DNA of 64,000 bases from Ophiodon elongatus (taxonomy: Eukaryota > Chordata > Actinopteri > Perciformes > Hexagrammidae), in NCBI GenBank assembly GCA_016806645.1, contig JACSYO010000471.1, forward strand, positions 2,296,501 to 2,360,500, given 5' to 3'. The notes beneath the pieces were generated by a model. It saw only the letters and a list, made by a program, of their open reading frames with translations. It was not told where the DNA came from and did no database searches. Below are positions 24,787-36,917 of the stretch, in pieces. The position numbers were made by a program, and so were the translations under genes. The stretch's first letter is position 1. Each line of letters begins with the position of its first letter.

Positions 24787-27577
24787 ATGCCTCAAGAAGG
24801 AGAGGAGTCTCTGCCGCTGGTCCGCTCCCTGAACAGCCACGTGCCCATCAGCGCCGTGTTCCGTAACCTCAGTCCTCGGGTCGTGCGGCCGCTGTGGATT
24901 GATTACCGCGGGGAGCCTCGGGCGTACGTGGATTTACAGCCGGGGACGGGACGAGAGATGGCCACCTTCATCGGTAAGGACGCTCCTGTCCCAGGCCAGC
25001 GGCACCTGTGCGTCTGGTGTTGCTGCTGGTCTCAGGTTTGAGCTACGTTTCGTTTCCAGTGGTGGAAGAAGTACTCAGGTCTTTTACTGAAGTACTAAAG
25101 TATTAGCATCCTAATATAAAGCACCTAAAGTAACAAAAAAGTTATGCAGAATGTCCCTTTTCAGAATCGTGCACAATAATACGTCATCATTTATTTGTTG
25201 ATTCATGTTATATTTTGTATTATTAATCAGAAAAGTAATTAACGTTAGTAGCTAAAGTTGTCAAATAAATGTAGTGGAGTAAAAAGTACAATATTTCCCT
25301 CAACTCGTGGAGTGGATGAATGAAGAAAATAGAAATATTCAAAGAAAGTACAAGTGTCTCGAAATAGTAATTTGTCCAGTGCTTGAGTGAATATGCTCGC
25401 CACTGTTTCCTATAGTGAGAAGTCATCCAGGGGCAGCATGCTGATGGCATTCCCAAAAAAGGCTGTCATGTTATTTCTTTAATATTTTACAGTAATTGTG
25501 GACATGAAAAAGTCTCTCACTCGCTGCAACTCGTGCTTTCATCGCAGGACACTGTGGCCGCTGTTATTTCACTGAGACATGGGGACATTTTCTTATTCTG
25601 ACACAGCTGTAAACCTCACTGTCAATTAAAAGTTGAATGTTGCAGACAAAAAAAAAAAAACATTATGAGTCACAAAGTTGGTCACCAATTAGTGTCACTG
25701 TGGACGAACCATAAAGTGTGACCTGATGACATTGAGTTCTCAGCTTGTTTAGTATGAGAGTTGCCAGTGTCGATGGTACAGTATCACTTGTGGGCAGCTT
25801 AACACACACACTCATTTTAAAAGATGTTTCATGGATTGTTTTCCCAGGTCACCCATGGATGTTCAGAGATGCAGATTCTGATGAGCCACTGAGGGTGAAC
25901 GGCAAAGAACTGTTTCTTCCTAAACCAGCAGAGGGTAGAAATGCTGATATCACTTTACCGGGTAAGATTAGCCACTTTACTTTTAGACATTATCATCACA
26001 TGTAATGCATTATTACTCACAGACATACAACTGAGAGTACATTTATGATGCACTGTGTAAGCCCATTTCACTGTATACCACGTCTGAGCACACCTAGCTT
26101 GATAGTAAGTTCCAGAATAAATAGCAGTTGTGTATGTTCAAAGGCTGTCGGACTGCTGCTGATTTGGCGCTGCGAACAATTTCCAGTCTGATGGACAAAT
26201 TACAGAAAAAGTGCTACTAGTTTTCCACTTGCCTTTCGTGTTATCATGTCATGCAGGTAGTTGCGACTTCATTTGGAAGGGTTTTAAGATCTCTTTTTCT
26301 GATACTTCTACCACATTGCAGAAAAAACACAGGTGAATGTTGTTTGGTTTACGGTGCTTAAAGACAAAATTACATCAAAAATCTTTTCCAGAAACATCAT
26401 AATAATCCATAGATCTTGCTGCGAGTGCTTTCTCATTGGTTTTTGCAGAGATTTTTTTATTTAATAAAGCTTTTCCTGCCACAAACCATTGATTGACAGG
26501 TGTTTTCACTCAGGGACTAATACTCTTTTATTCAGTTATAAGGTGCAATGTGTTAGATCTGGCCATAATTCAAGTTTATAACATTCAAAAAAAGATAACA
26601 TTATCAATGTGAAGAATTTGCATTTTTACAACCAGCAAGGTCAGGCCTTTACTTTCTTGTAATGCCACTTGTTCTTCAATGGGCGATAGTGAGTCACTAA
26701 AAAAAAAGTGGAATAATATTTGGATAATATAGTCTTGCAATACTGAACTTCAACAAATATCAGCTTCATCGGGATTAATAAAGTATAACCATACCATACT
26801 TTTATGACCTGGATGTTAGAGAGTCCATACAATAAGATAAAAGAATTGTATTGATGTATATGTTGTATTTGTTTATAGGAGCAGTGGTGGAGGAAGTATT
26901 CAGAACCTTTACTTCAGTAAAAGTACCAATACAGCAATGTAAAAATGCACCAAAAAAAGCTACTTAAGTAAAAGTACATACGTATTAGCAGCAATAGACC
27001 AATTTTATGTTGACGTGAAGATTATAAGAGAGCAGTGTTGTTTTGACCGGCTCTCAGAGTTTCAGCATTTTGGTTGAATTTCTGCATTTCCTGCCCTGCT
27101 GTTGGTTAGTAAATGGCTTTTATAACCGATGACTGTAAATATAAATTGTATGGACCCAGTAGTAGAGGTGAAATGCTGCCCCCTATTCCTTTGGATGATG
27201 TGGTCAGATCTTACACATTGCACCTTTTCCTTCATTTTCTTTTCTGAATTATTGTAACTGCAGCTGTAAAACAGATATTTACACTGGTATCAACTTGGTA
27301 GTTGCTGCAATTTGAAGGAAAGATTTCCCCTGCCTAACAAGTTCTCAACATTTGACAAACACTTGTTTGTTTGGTTTACACAGTTTATAGCCTCAAGGAT
27401 CGTGCTCTTCAGGTTATTCGCCGTCTGGTACGAGCAGAAGACTACAGGAGGTTGGAAATAGCTCGATGTCTCCACGAGGAGCTGGAAGATCAGCCCAGTA
27501 TATTGAAAGATCTCCACCGCATGAACCAGCGAGTAGAGCAGCATCTACTGGAGAGGATCCAATGCCAGGAGGAATGA
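24787..27577 (+). CDS. vhl: von Hippel-Lindau tumour suppressor (pVHL)
   Basis: Exons 24787-24973, 25848-25961 and 27384-27577 join to 164 residues, the same three-exon layout as human. The beta domain (about 22-100) recognises hydroxyproline of HIF-alpha: Y47, H64 and W66 align with human Y98, H115 and W117, while human S111 is Thr60. The alpha domain starts at VYSLKDRALQV (101-111) and would bind elongin C. The BC-box residue equal to human C162 is Ala108. pVHL is the receptor of the CUL2-elongin B/C ligase that destroys HIF-alpha in normoxia. The acidic N-terminal repeat of human p30 is absent, so the protein resembles the short isoform. Start chosen as the first ATG of the GC-rich exon. 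TATDN2 and GHRL downstream support orthology. Confidence 0.96.
25056..25409. mobile_element. Full-length MITE in vhl intron 1 ('AGTGGTGGAAGAAGTACTCA' family)
   Basis: The left end AGTGGTGGAAGAAGTACTCA is matched by the inverted right end (reading back AGTGGCGAGCATATTCACTC). Both flanks carry GTTTCC, a possible target duplication of about 6 bases. The body contains the AAAGTAC-rich text typical of an abundant fish non-autonomous element. Fragments lie at 24128-24250, 26880-27000, 52560-52700 and 54090-54205. Confidence 0.7.
26764..27000. repeat. Retroposon tail (- strand) and MITE end in vhl intron 2
   Basis: GGGATTAATAAAGTA (about 26771-26785) is the reverse complement of the TACTTTATTAATCCC tail at 3768. 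At 26881 a left end of the intron-1 MITE family begins (GCAGTGGTGGAGGAAGTATT) but breaks off after about 110 bases. Confidence 0.6.
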
Positions 27578-28615
27578 GGCATGAAGCTGGATGGATAATG
27601 GTCACGTATGGACAACAATATTATATTCCATACTGTTAGAAAGCAAAGAAGCCAGAATTCATGAAGTTTCAGATCAAATATTCAAGTTACGTTTTGGTTG
27701 AGTAAGCAGCTGTTGCAAAAGCTTCCCCTGAGGTCTGACATTTACTGCAGATGATGATCTGCTGCTTGCTATATTCACGCATTGGCTCTGGCAAATGCCT
27801 TCCACTGCGGAAAGAAACTTGACCTAACATTTACCTTTTAGGAAGAGGAGATTGTATATAATGTGATTGCAGGATATTCAATTAAATTGTATTGTTTGTT
27901 CTCCAAAATGGTATTTCAGCATTTCAATGGTTATTCCTAAGAGGCCAATAGAGAAATGGGGACATTTTAGCCATGGATGCCTATCTGATTATCTTACTCG
28001 CTTCTTTATTTTGTCATACATAGCCAGGTTCTGTCATGAGTACTCCCTCAAAGAATCATATTTGATCATACACACAAGACAGAGCTTTTTTTTGTTTTTG
28101 TCATGCATACAGTGTTATAATTGATCTTCTGTCATAAATATCCCAATTTATAAAGGACAGTTAGATAGAAATTAAATGTAGATGTGTGTTGTTAATATTC
28201 TTATTGCCTGAGATAAGGGGATCTAAACTTACAACTTTATTGCACATCTCCCCTCAAGAACATCTTACTTTGTTATCTTGTTAAACTCAGAAGTTACACC
28301 AAGACTGAACTGTTCAGCAGAAAGCTGTGGCACGTTTAGTTTGGAAAGAGATGGCCTGTTCTGGTAAATGTGGACTTTTTGTCAGAATATACCTGCCACC
28401 CTAAATTTCTCTTCGAAAATGTTGTCTTGCAGCTGTAAAACAAAATAATTTACCATGTCTTTACATATTTAAGACTAGGCTGTGAAACACTGTGAGGATT
28501 TATACTTTTGTTTTTGTCTACTTTGTAATTCTTTGCTTATTTTGTTCCTCTGTCACCATGTTTTCAATACATACTTTGCTAATGTATCTCAAAGACATTT
28601 ATCATTTATTTGTGT

Positions 28616-28625
28616 AATAAATAAA
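28616..28625 (+). terminator. Candidate polyadenylation signal of vhl
   Basis: Overlapping AATAAATAAA is the last clear signal before the next gene's promoter, giving a 3' UTR of about 1.05 kb (27578-28640). Confidence 0.5.
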
Positions 28626-28747
28626 AGATATATTTCTTACTGGTTGAAAGCTGTGAAGACTTGATATTTTAGTTATTTTTTACATCAAAATGTGAAGTTA
28701 GAAACCTGCTCCAGTTTACCACAGCAGGGGTTACTGTTACTAAACGT

Positions 28748-28760
28748 GTTGCTAAGCGAC
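28748..28760 (+). promoter_or_regulatory. Candidate RFX X-box
   Basis: GTTGCT-A-AGCGAC is an imperfect inverted repeat close to the X-box consensus GTNRCC-N(0-3)-RGYAAC, with two departures. It lies 66 bases before the first ATG of the following small gene. RFX factors drive ciliary genes through this element. Confidence 0.35.
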
Positions 28761-28825
28761 AAAGTAACACAACCCTTCTGTGGTTGTGTGAGTCGAGCTG
28801 AACTGGCTGCAGGAATATCAGGAAC

Positions 28826-30244
28826 ATGCAGGCTGGGGAAAATAAAAAAACATGGGATCCGAGTTGTTTTAGGGCAGAGAAGTAAGTACTTGTTCGTGTC
28901 CCTCACACACGTACATGTTTTGTTTTGCAGCCATGTTGTGTTGTTGTCATTTCCTCGTACAGAAGGAATAGACGGTAACTAACATTCATGATCTGTCGAT
29001 TTTCCTGAACAGCATGACATTTTGGCCAAGGAGTCACCCAGTCATGTTTCCACATGTCCAGACAGACCACTGGAGCAAGATGAAAACAATGGTAAGAACA
29101 ATTGAAACAAACCCTTCTACTAACTGAAAGATATGAAATGTAATGACACTAATGATAAATAACAAAAACATACTTTGTATTGTTGTGATACTATGAACAG
29201 TTGTTCCCACCCATAGGTTCCAGTTTATCTTGCATCCGTTCCAGCTGCCTTATTGAACAGAGGTTTGTGAAAATGATCCTATTTAAGAGATAATATAAAA
29301 TCGGGAGGTGACCAGGAGAGCACGTTGCACAGCACAGAAACGGCAGAGAGTTCTGTCCATAGGAAAATGTGTCTCTAATTTGTCTTTCTTACATGCCCTA
29401 TATGTGTGAATCACAAGAAGGTGATCTAAACCGTACCCCCAACCTATTACCTCCCCTGCCACTGGATGGAACTGCAGTTAAAGATCCTAGATCCTCCCTG
29501 GTGCAAGCTTACAGTAGGTCCCACATTGACAGAAGTAATTTTAAATACCTTTCTTTTTTTACTATCAACTTCTTTGCTGTTTCACTATTGTGTTCATATT
29601 CTTTAGGTGCGCATCAAAACACACCAAAAAACTCACCTCAAAACATGGCCCAGTTCAGGAATGAGTTCAACGACCGTGCCAGGAGGGGCTTCTGCTACTG
29701 GTTCATTGAAAAGAAAGGCTCAACGTGTAAGCAATGATCCAAATGTCACCTATAAAAGAAGTGAAGTGACATTCACATGCCCATACACTAAATCCTTTTC
29801 ATTTCCGATCGTGCTGTTCAGACTTCCCACTGTGTGCTCAACCTTTCAAAGTCGAAAAAGTAGCTTAAATCCCCGCTGCTCTGTCCCTCATTGACCGACT
29901 TTGGTGCATGTTTGTGAGTCAGACCATTTTATTCTAACTGTCAATTGTCTGACACAGACCTCCTAGTCTGCTCACATTTGACTTTATGTTGGTATATTTT
30001 ATAGTGGATTGAGTAAACAAAAATCAAAATGTTCTGTATTTAATAAAAGGAATGTAAACACTTCTAAATGTCACAAGCAGCATTTTTAGGAGAAACAACT
30101 GTGTCTTTTAGAATAACTCCTGTCACTTCACATTATGATTGGTTTACACAGCTCAGAGGACTGATGCATCTTCATTCCTTCCTTATAGGTAAAGGATACA
30201 GCTTTGGTGCCTACAAGACCTACCTGGGATTACCAAGAGTCTAA
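28826..30244 (+). CDS. Unrecognised six-exon gene, 150-residue protein
   Basis: Exons 28826-28881, 29013-29091, 29217-29262, 29418-29513, 29607-29726 and 30189-30244 (TAA 30242-30244). All have GT/AG borders and close to 151 codons in frame. The protein starts MQAGENKKTWDP, has FWPRSHPVMFPHVQTDHWSK (about 22-41), a proline/leucine stretch LLPPLPLDG, then FRNEFNDRARRGFCYWFIEK (about 109-128), and ends YKTYLGLPRV. No signal peptide, membrane segment or enzyme motif is visible. A conserved-looking run of W, F, Y, P and H residues in a short soluble protein resembles ciliary or sperm microtubule inner proteins, but that is inference from composition plus the upstream X-box-like site. I do not recognise the family. 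Exon 4 has an AAGAAG acceptor (Glu62 optional). AATAAA is at 30533. Confidence 0.6.
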
Positions 30245-30532
30245 GTGTCACTGTGTAAGATTGTTATAACTCTCTGTCAGTAATAATTAAATCCCATCAA
30301 AGTAAAAGCATATGATTGCACTCAGAGGGTTTGATGTATAATGAATACTCTATCACCTGCTCCAGAGTGTGTCCACAGACACTACTGCCGCTACCTGAAG
30401 AGCGATTTTATTGCCTTTTAGTGGAAAGGATGTTAACTCAAAGTATTAAACCTGGGAACAATTGAATTGTAGTGACTGCAATATTGTGCTTAGGAAAAAT
30501 TGTAAAATACTTCACCTGACAACGGTATGCTG

Positions 30533-30538
30533 AATAAA
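30533..30538 (+). terminator. Candidate polyadenylation signal of the six-exon gene
   Basis: AATAAA inside an A-rich run, 289 bases after the stop codon. Confidence 0.45.
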
Positions 30539-30544
30539 AAATAA

Positions 30545-32555
30545 AAAACTCTATGAACATCTCATGGTGAGCTGTCATATACAGTATCTGACCCTCCAAG
30601 AAGGAAATGTGAGGGTCATGATCATTGTCTAGCGATATCTAGTATAGTAGCCTATCACTGTTTTGCAAACTTTTGTGGTGTGCCCATCTCTGACCACGTC
30701 TAACAATGTCTTTGTCTCCATTTTTCATAATCGGGATTGCCCTTAATATTGTATAGTAGGCTATACTGTACATCCCACATTATATTTATTCAGTATTTAA
30801 AACCTTGTTTTCCCTTTAGAGTTTAAATGTATGCAAGGCACTTGGAAACAGCACAATGTGTGCTGTATAAATACAATTTGTCTTGTGCTGTGTTGTGAGC
30901 ACCCATGTGCCAAAGCCCCCGTTTTCGCGGTTCTTGTCGCCCGTCAGTCAAATCTCGTTGGTGGACTTGATCTCGCGGGAAATGGAGCAGCCCGCTGGTC
31001 GCAAGTCTCGTTTAAACCAAACGGTCCGAAACTAAACTTTACCACCAATTTAAACTACTTTTTTCATTGAATCCAATATTTAACACGCCAACAAAACGTG
31101 GTTGTATTTTGTTTTTGGTGACCGGCCGCCTGGACCCACGCGGACAAAGTGACGTCACGAGTCTGACTTGTCCGTTTCTTTTCTCCTGAGCCGATCCTCA
31201 GAAGGTAACGTTAAGTCAACAACTCCTCAACACTACCTTGTTGAATAAATGTATGCATGTGATCAAGAAGTAGAACATAAAAACAGTGGCTTTTTGTAGC
31301 CAGAACTTTAAGCTACTTTCTGAGTCTCAGTTTGACTCAACACGTGAACATAGTTCCTGTTAGCTAACAGCTAACGCTAGGTGGCTAAAGTGGAGGCGCT
31401 AACGTTAGCTGGTCGTTTTGGCTTCTTTTCTACCAAGGTCAAGACAAACAGCTGCACAAATTTTTTTTTTGGGGGGGGATTTTAACTGTTGACAGGAGAA
31501 AAACCTGATCACCTATAATTAATTGGGACACTAGTTGTGGTTAATGTTAACCTAACGTTAACTAATAAAAAATGGTGGCCATTATGTGCTGCAACATATT
31601 GTTTGGATTTCAGTAATTTCACAATTCGCAATTGAAAACTGATATTCAATAGAAGCATTGTATATTGTACGGTGTATAAAAATATTATGTTTTGAACTCA
31701 GTGACCAGTTTTAAGTATTGGTAATCCATGGCTACTCGGCACCAGTACATTATTAATTGGTTTCCTGCAGTACCTTGTGGTGGAGGTAGGTCTAGGTCTA
31801 GGTTGGTAGGGCTGCTGGGCTTCTATTGTGAACGTTTTCTTCTATTTGGATCCCCATTATTTGTTACTGTGGCAACAGCAACACTCTCCCTGGGGTCCAT
31901 CATCCCAGTACTACTTGGCCTCAGCTTTGCTGTGTGGTAATTTGTTGAAGAATATCCACCTTACCAAGCAAAGTATCAGCCATATTATCTGAAAACTAGA
32001 TTTTGATGCAGGGTCTTAAGATCAGGTATTAAAGTAAGAGCCACCTAAGGGCCCTTATGATGTCAGTTTTTAGTGGTGCATATTCCCATATAAAAAAGTT
32101 GGGCCCTGGGGCAGTCACCTGCACAGCACTACCCAGTTGGTAACCTGGCCTGGGGGCCTCCTCACCCGAAACAAAGACCACCTCTGCCAACATCTTACAT
32201 TTTTATATATATATGCCATTTATGTTTTAAACTGTGCATGGTCCCTTTTGAGATAAAAACATAAGTAAAATAAATATACACTTTTGCACGACAATTTACT
32301 TCAACTGTTAATCAATTATCAAAATACTTGTTGGTTATTTTTCTGTTGATCGATTAGTCGACTAATCGTTGTGACTCTACTACTAACTAAATTGATCTCC
32401 AGGTGGGCATATCCTCTTATTGTTGGAAAAATCTTATTGCTTTTTAACTTGACTATTTGCTGTCATGTTTTTATGTTGGCTTGCATTATGTAGTAAATGG
32501 TCATACAGATCTGTTTATTCCTTTTCTAACTCTGAATGGATTAGAAATCTCTGAC
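30545..32555. other. tatdn2 promoter, noncoding first exon and intron 1
   Basis: After about 400 bases with nothing recognisable, a GC-rich block (about 30950-31200) likely holds the tatdn2 promoter. A noncoding exon could end at 31203 (TCAGAAG before GTAACG). The intron that follows contains an inverted CTAACGTTA(G) cluster (31360-31410 and 31550-31562) and a decayed end of the 'CTAATCG' non-autonomous repeat at 32290-32385. Confidence 0.5.
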
Positions 32556-35500
32556 ATGGACACCAACAGAAAGAAGTTGACGTTTAAGTGGCTACAAACT
32601 GCAATCACCTCGCCCACAAATCTTCAGGAGAGAGATGCTGGATTAGACACACCCTCTCACTGGAATACGTCGCAGATTGAAGATTCAAATACTTTGCCAC
32701 TCAGTGACTCTCCAGGACCTGATGGCCTTGGAGCATTGAGTCTGGACACTCCCAAGAGAAAAGCAGGAGTGCTCGGTGAAAGCACGCCATCTTTAGGCAA
32801 AGTTAAGCTGAGAAAGCGTTCCAGGAAAAATAATGAACATTTCATAACTTCAGAGGTAAATCATTACTGTAAATCTGACTTTGCCCATCTTTTTAATGAT
32901 ACATCTAAAGTGTTTTATCAGAGCTAGAGTCTCAAATGTACTATTTCTTGCATTATGTTCAGTTCTTGTTAAGAAATTACTAATTTATTTGTACATTCGC
33001 ACCATAACTATCAGGAGAAACCAATGGACAACTCATCCAAGCAGCTGGAATCCACAGAGAGCCAGGAAGCATCATCACCTCCACCTCACTCCTTCCTCAT
33101 GAAAAAGAAAGAGAGGACACCCGAGGAAGGATCAAAGGCTATCTACAGGAAGGCAGTTGTCGCAGCCATTGGCAGCACTACTAGTATCCCCAAGACTTTG
33201 CCATTTGTGTCTTCACCAGTGAAGACTGAAGCACCCAGTCCAGCAACACCTGACGGAACAGACAGGGATATTAAGTGTTCCTTGATCAAAGCTGAGAACA
33301 GATCTGAGGACAGCGACACTGTCCAGGAAGAACAGTGGTCCCCCCTTCAGGTGTTTGAGGACATTGAAGCCCAATATGATGACTCAAAGCTAAAAACAGA
33401 CAGAAGGGTAAGTTAACGGACACCTAGAAATGTATCTTTTGTTGTAGTTTTATTTGCTTGTATATAATTTCAAATGTTTTAGTTGCATGCAATCTGTTAT
33501 TTAATATATTCTTCTGTTAATTTAGCTAATCTTCAACAAAAAAATTAGCAAAAGCAACCATAATATTTATACAATTTATGTCCTTAAAATATAGTGTAAA
33601 AGCGGTGTCTTTTTTTTTCCTTTATTTTTTTACATTTTTCAGAGTGTTGTGCTAAAAGGAAAGGATTCTCCCAAGAGGTTTGTTGCTCCAAACTCTGTCT
33701 TTGTAGAAACAACCTCTCAAGTCCAATCATTTGTGCCAGAAAATGGACCAGAAGCCAACTGCTGTGACTCGTACCTCCCTGCCCTGGATAATATACCTGA
33801 TTCTTCGTCTTGTTTCACGATTCACCAGAAAGGCCCTTTTGACAGCCGACAATGGGAAAGTCCTTCAATGTATAACCAGGCAGCTACAACTTCATCTTTC
33901 ACCTTTTCATCCCCCAATGAAACCACTGGGTTTGTCCTGGCAGCTGCAGTGGACAAACATATGCCTTTCTCACTGTCACAGAGGACACTGTCACCAACAA
34001 ACATCGCCCCTTCACATGCATCCAGAGTTAAGACTGAGAAATTCTGCTCCTCCAACATTATGGCCTATCGGGACCCCTTTGCGCTGCCACTACACTCAAA
34101 TAGAGTATCGAACCCTCACTTGAAGTCAGCAACCACGCGCAGGCAGTCAGATGCTGGTGCTTCCATACATCACTCCCCCTTCTCCTTTACTCATGGTGCG
34201 ACTCCAAAAAGAAGATTATCACTTGGGGCAGAACCTATGAGGACCAGTTACCCCTACCTGAACAATCAGGTTGGGTTCATAGACACACACTGCCATATAG
34301 ACATGCTCTATGGAAAGCTTGGCTTCAGCGGGACATTCAACAGCTTTCGAAATCACTACAAAAGGAGCTTTCCTCCAGAGTTTAGAGGCTGCCTTGCAAA
34401 TTTCTGCAACCCAAGGATCATGGTGAAGGAGGCGCTGTGGGAAGGTTTGCTGGGTGAAGACATGGTGTGGGGGGCATTTGGGTGCCACCCCCACTTTGCC
34501 AAAGACTACTCAAGTGTCCAGGAACGTGATATACTGATGGCCATGCGACATCCAAAAGCTATGGCATTTGGTGAGATAGGCCTGGACTACTCCCACAAGA
34601 ACTCCACTGACCACTCAAAGCAAAAAGAGGTACGGTCTCAGTTGAATAGAACTTTGTAATCCAGTAAGTAACTGTTTATATTAAACTAAAATGGCCTTTA
34701 TCATTGGGAAAATGTCAGAAATATTTTGTGTGGAATGCAATGATTTTATTGTGAAATAATGACTGGCGCGTTCCGTGTTTTGTTTTTCTCTGCTTCGCTT
34801 TGAAGGTTTTTGAGCGTCAGCTGCGTCTCGCTGTGGCCATGCGGAAGCCTCTGGTGATCCACTGTAGGGACGCAGATGATGACCTGCTGGAAATTATGAA
34901 GAAGTGTGTCCCGAGGGAATACAAAATTCACAGGTGACTTGGGAGGAAAATCATCCGTCTAATTATTTACATTTTAAATCTAATTTTCAGAAATATTTCC
35001 TGCCTGTCTTTTTGGTTAAGTTACAATCCTGAAGATAATCATTAAATATAACCTCATTTTGACTTTATTTAGTTTGGCTTTTTTAAGCAATAGCCATTTA
35101 ATATGAATTATTTAGCCAAACAGTCACAGGAACACAATATATTTGTCACTGTGGTCGGCTCTGACTGTAGTCGTTCATTAAAAATTTAATTTTGGTCATT
35201 TTTGCCAGCCGATTTATTTATTTTTGTCAAATCAACTCAGACTGGAATATTGAGGATTAAAACAGAGTAAACAGTTATGCATTTAAACTTGTGAATTTTG
35301 TCACTTATGTGTTTCCAGGCACTGTTTCACAAACAGTTATCCAGTGATTGAGCCCTTCCTGACAGAGTTCCCCAACCTGTATGTGGGTTTCACAGCCCTG
35401 ATCACCTACTTCAAGGCCACCGAGGCCCGAGATGCTGTCCGCAAGATCCCTCTGAACCGCATCGTGTTGGAGACAGACGCACCATATTTCCTGCCAAGAC

Positions 35501-36917
35501 AGGTACATTTAAATTGAGGCTTAGGGAAACCAAGACACTGCTCTAGTGTCATTAATGACTGCCGGGCTTTTTTCCCAGCTCTTACTATTGTTAATAACTG
35601 CACATTTTTACACATTTATCTGGGCTAAATGTGTATTATAATTCACTTTGTGCCAAGTGATGCTGAAAGTGATGCTGATGTCGGCTCATATAAGAACACT
35701 TTTTGCTGGTCCCGGGATATTTTTTATTGCACAATTGCAGCCTGTGTATCAGCGTAGTGACGGCACCCGAATCCGTGCGCACCCATAAATCATCCACCCG
35801 TCCAAATTAATTATTCTCTTCGATTTAAATACCCACACCCAACATGTGTTGATTATGTTTTATATTGATGCATGAGTGTTTTCTTGAACAAAAATTATTC
35901 GAGATGCTGCTTTTAGTAATTGTTGACGTAACAATGCGCGCAGTAATGTCACTGCAGCAAATGTCAAGGGACATTTAGCAGTAGCACTGGTTATAAACTA
36001 AAATGATAAACTAGTCTAGAACAACAACTACAGAAGAGAAGAAATCTGTTCTTAGAGCTGCTTTGATCGCAGTCGGTATGAAAGACCAGACGTTCATGGG
36101 GACCATGCATGCTGTCCGCACGGCGCCTACCGCATTGATCACAAGAAACATGAGACCGGTTTGACACAACTGCTCTTTTACCTCAAATGTATTGTTCAAT
36201 CAAGAATTGACTTTGTTTTGAATGTTCAACAAACACTCACACAATTATACATAAACTAAAAACGTGGGCACCCTTGTTCTCAAGGGAAGTGGCAATCAAA
36301 GGAATATACTCATTCCTTGATAAGTATGTACAATATACTGTATAATCATCATCACCTTGGACTGCATACTCTTGGTCGTTGCAATATTGATCCAAAGAAA
36401 ACTCTTCACAACCTGAACCTGTTTAAATCATGTAAACAACATGGAAATAAGAGCTGAAACAGACTTAGTCTATTGTAATTTTTTATGATTATTCGATTAA
36501 TTGGGAAGAATTTCGAATTTCTGCCCTAATGGGAATTGTGAAAAGCTGTAAACTCAATTCTATAAGAGCTAATCCTGGCCTTCTTATATATGATTGATAT
36601 TTGGTAGCATTTATAAATAAAATGGATGAAATCAGTGTCAAATATCAATATTTTTAAATCCTAATTTTAAGGATTAATTTGTCCCTCAGTGTTCCCTATT
36701 GAACAAGTAGAGGATGTTTTTTCTGTAAAATGCAGCTTACTCATTTACAGTGATGAGTGTGTCTCTCTCTCAACAGGTGAGGAAAGATGTCTGCCGGTTC
36801 TCACACCCTGGAATGGGCATCCACACACTGCAGGAGCTGAGCCTGCTGAAGGGAGAAGACATGGCCACGGTCCTCGGCACCATCCGAAACAACACCACTC
36901 AGCTCTACGGCATATGA
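32556..36917 (+). CDS. tatdn2: TatD DNase domain-containing protein 2
   Basis: Coding exons 32556-32855, 33015-33407, 33643-34629, 34806-34933, 35319-35502 and 36777-36917 give 710 residues (human 761). The N-terminal 430 residues are disordered, Ser/Thr/Pro/Lys-rich and poorly conserved. The C-terminal 270 form a TatD metal-dependent hydrolase. It has FIDTHCHIDM with the HxH metal ligands (about 447-449), AFGEIGLDY, VIHCRDADDD, HRHCFTNSYPV and ETDAPYFLPRQ. All standard metal-binding positions (His, Glu, Asp) are present, so nuclease activity on DNA or RNA is plausible. TatD proteins are 3'-5' exonucleases or endonucleases in repair and RNA processing. The start is the ATG beginning MDTNRKKLTFKW, because its basic KxxxxW pattern parallels the human N-terminus. 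The gene lies next to vhl and ghrl as on human 3p25. Confidence 0.93.
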
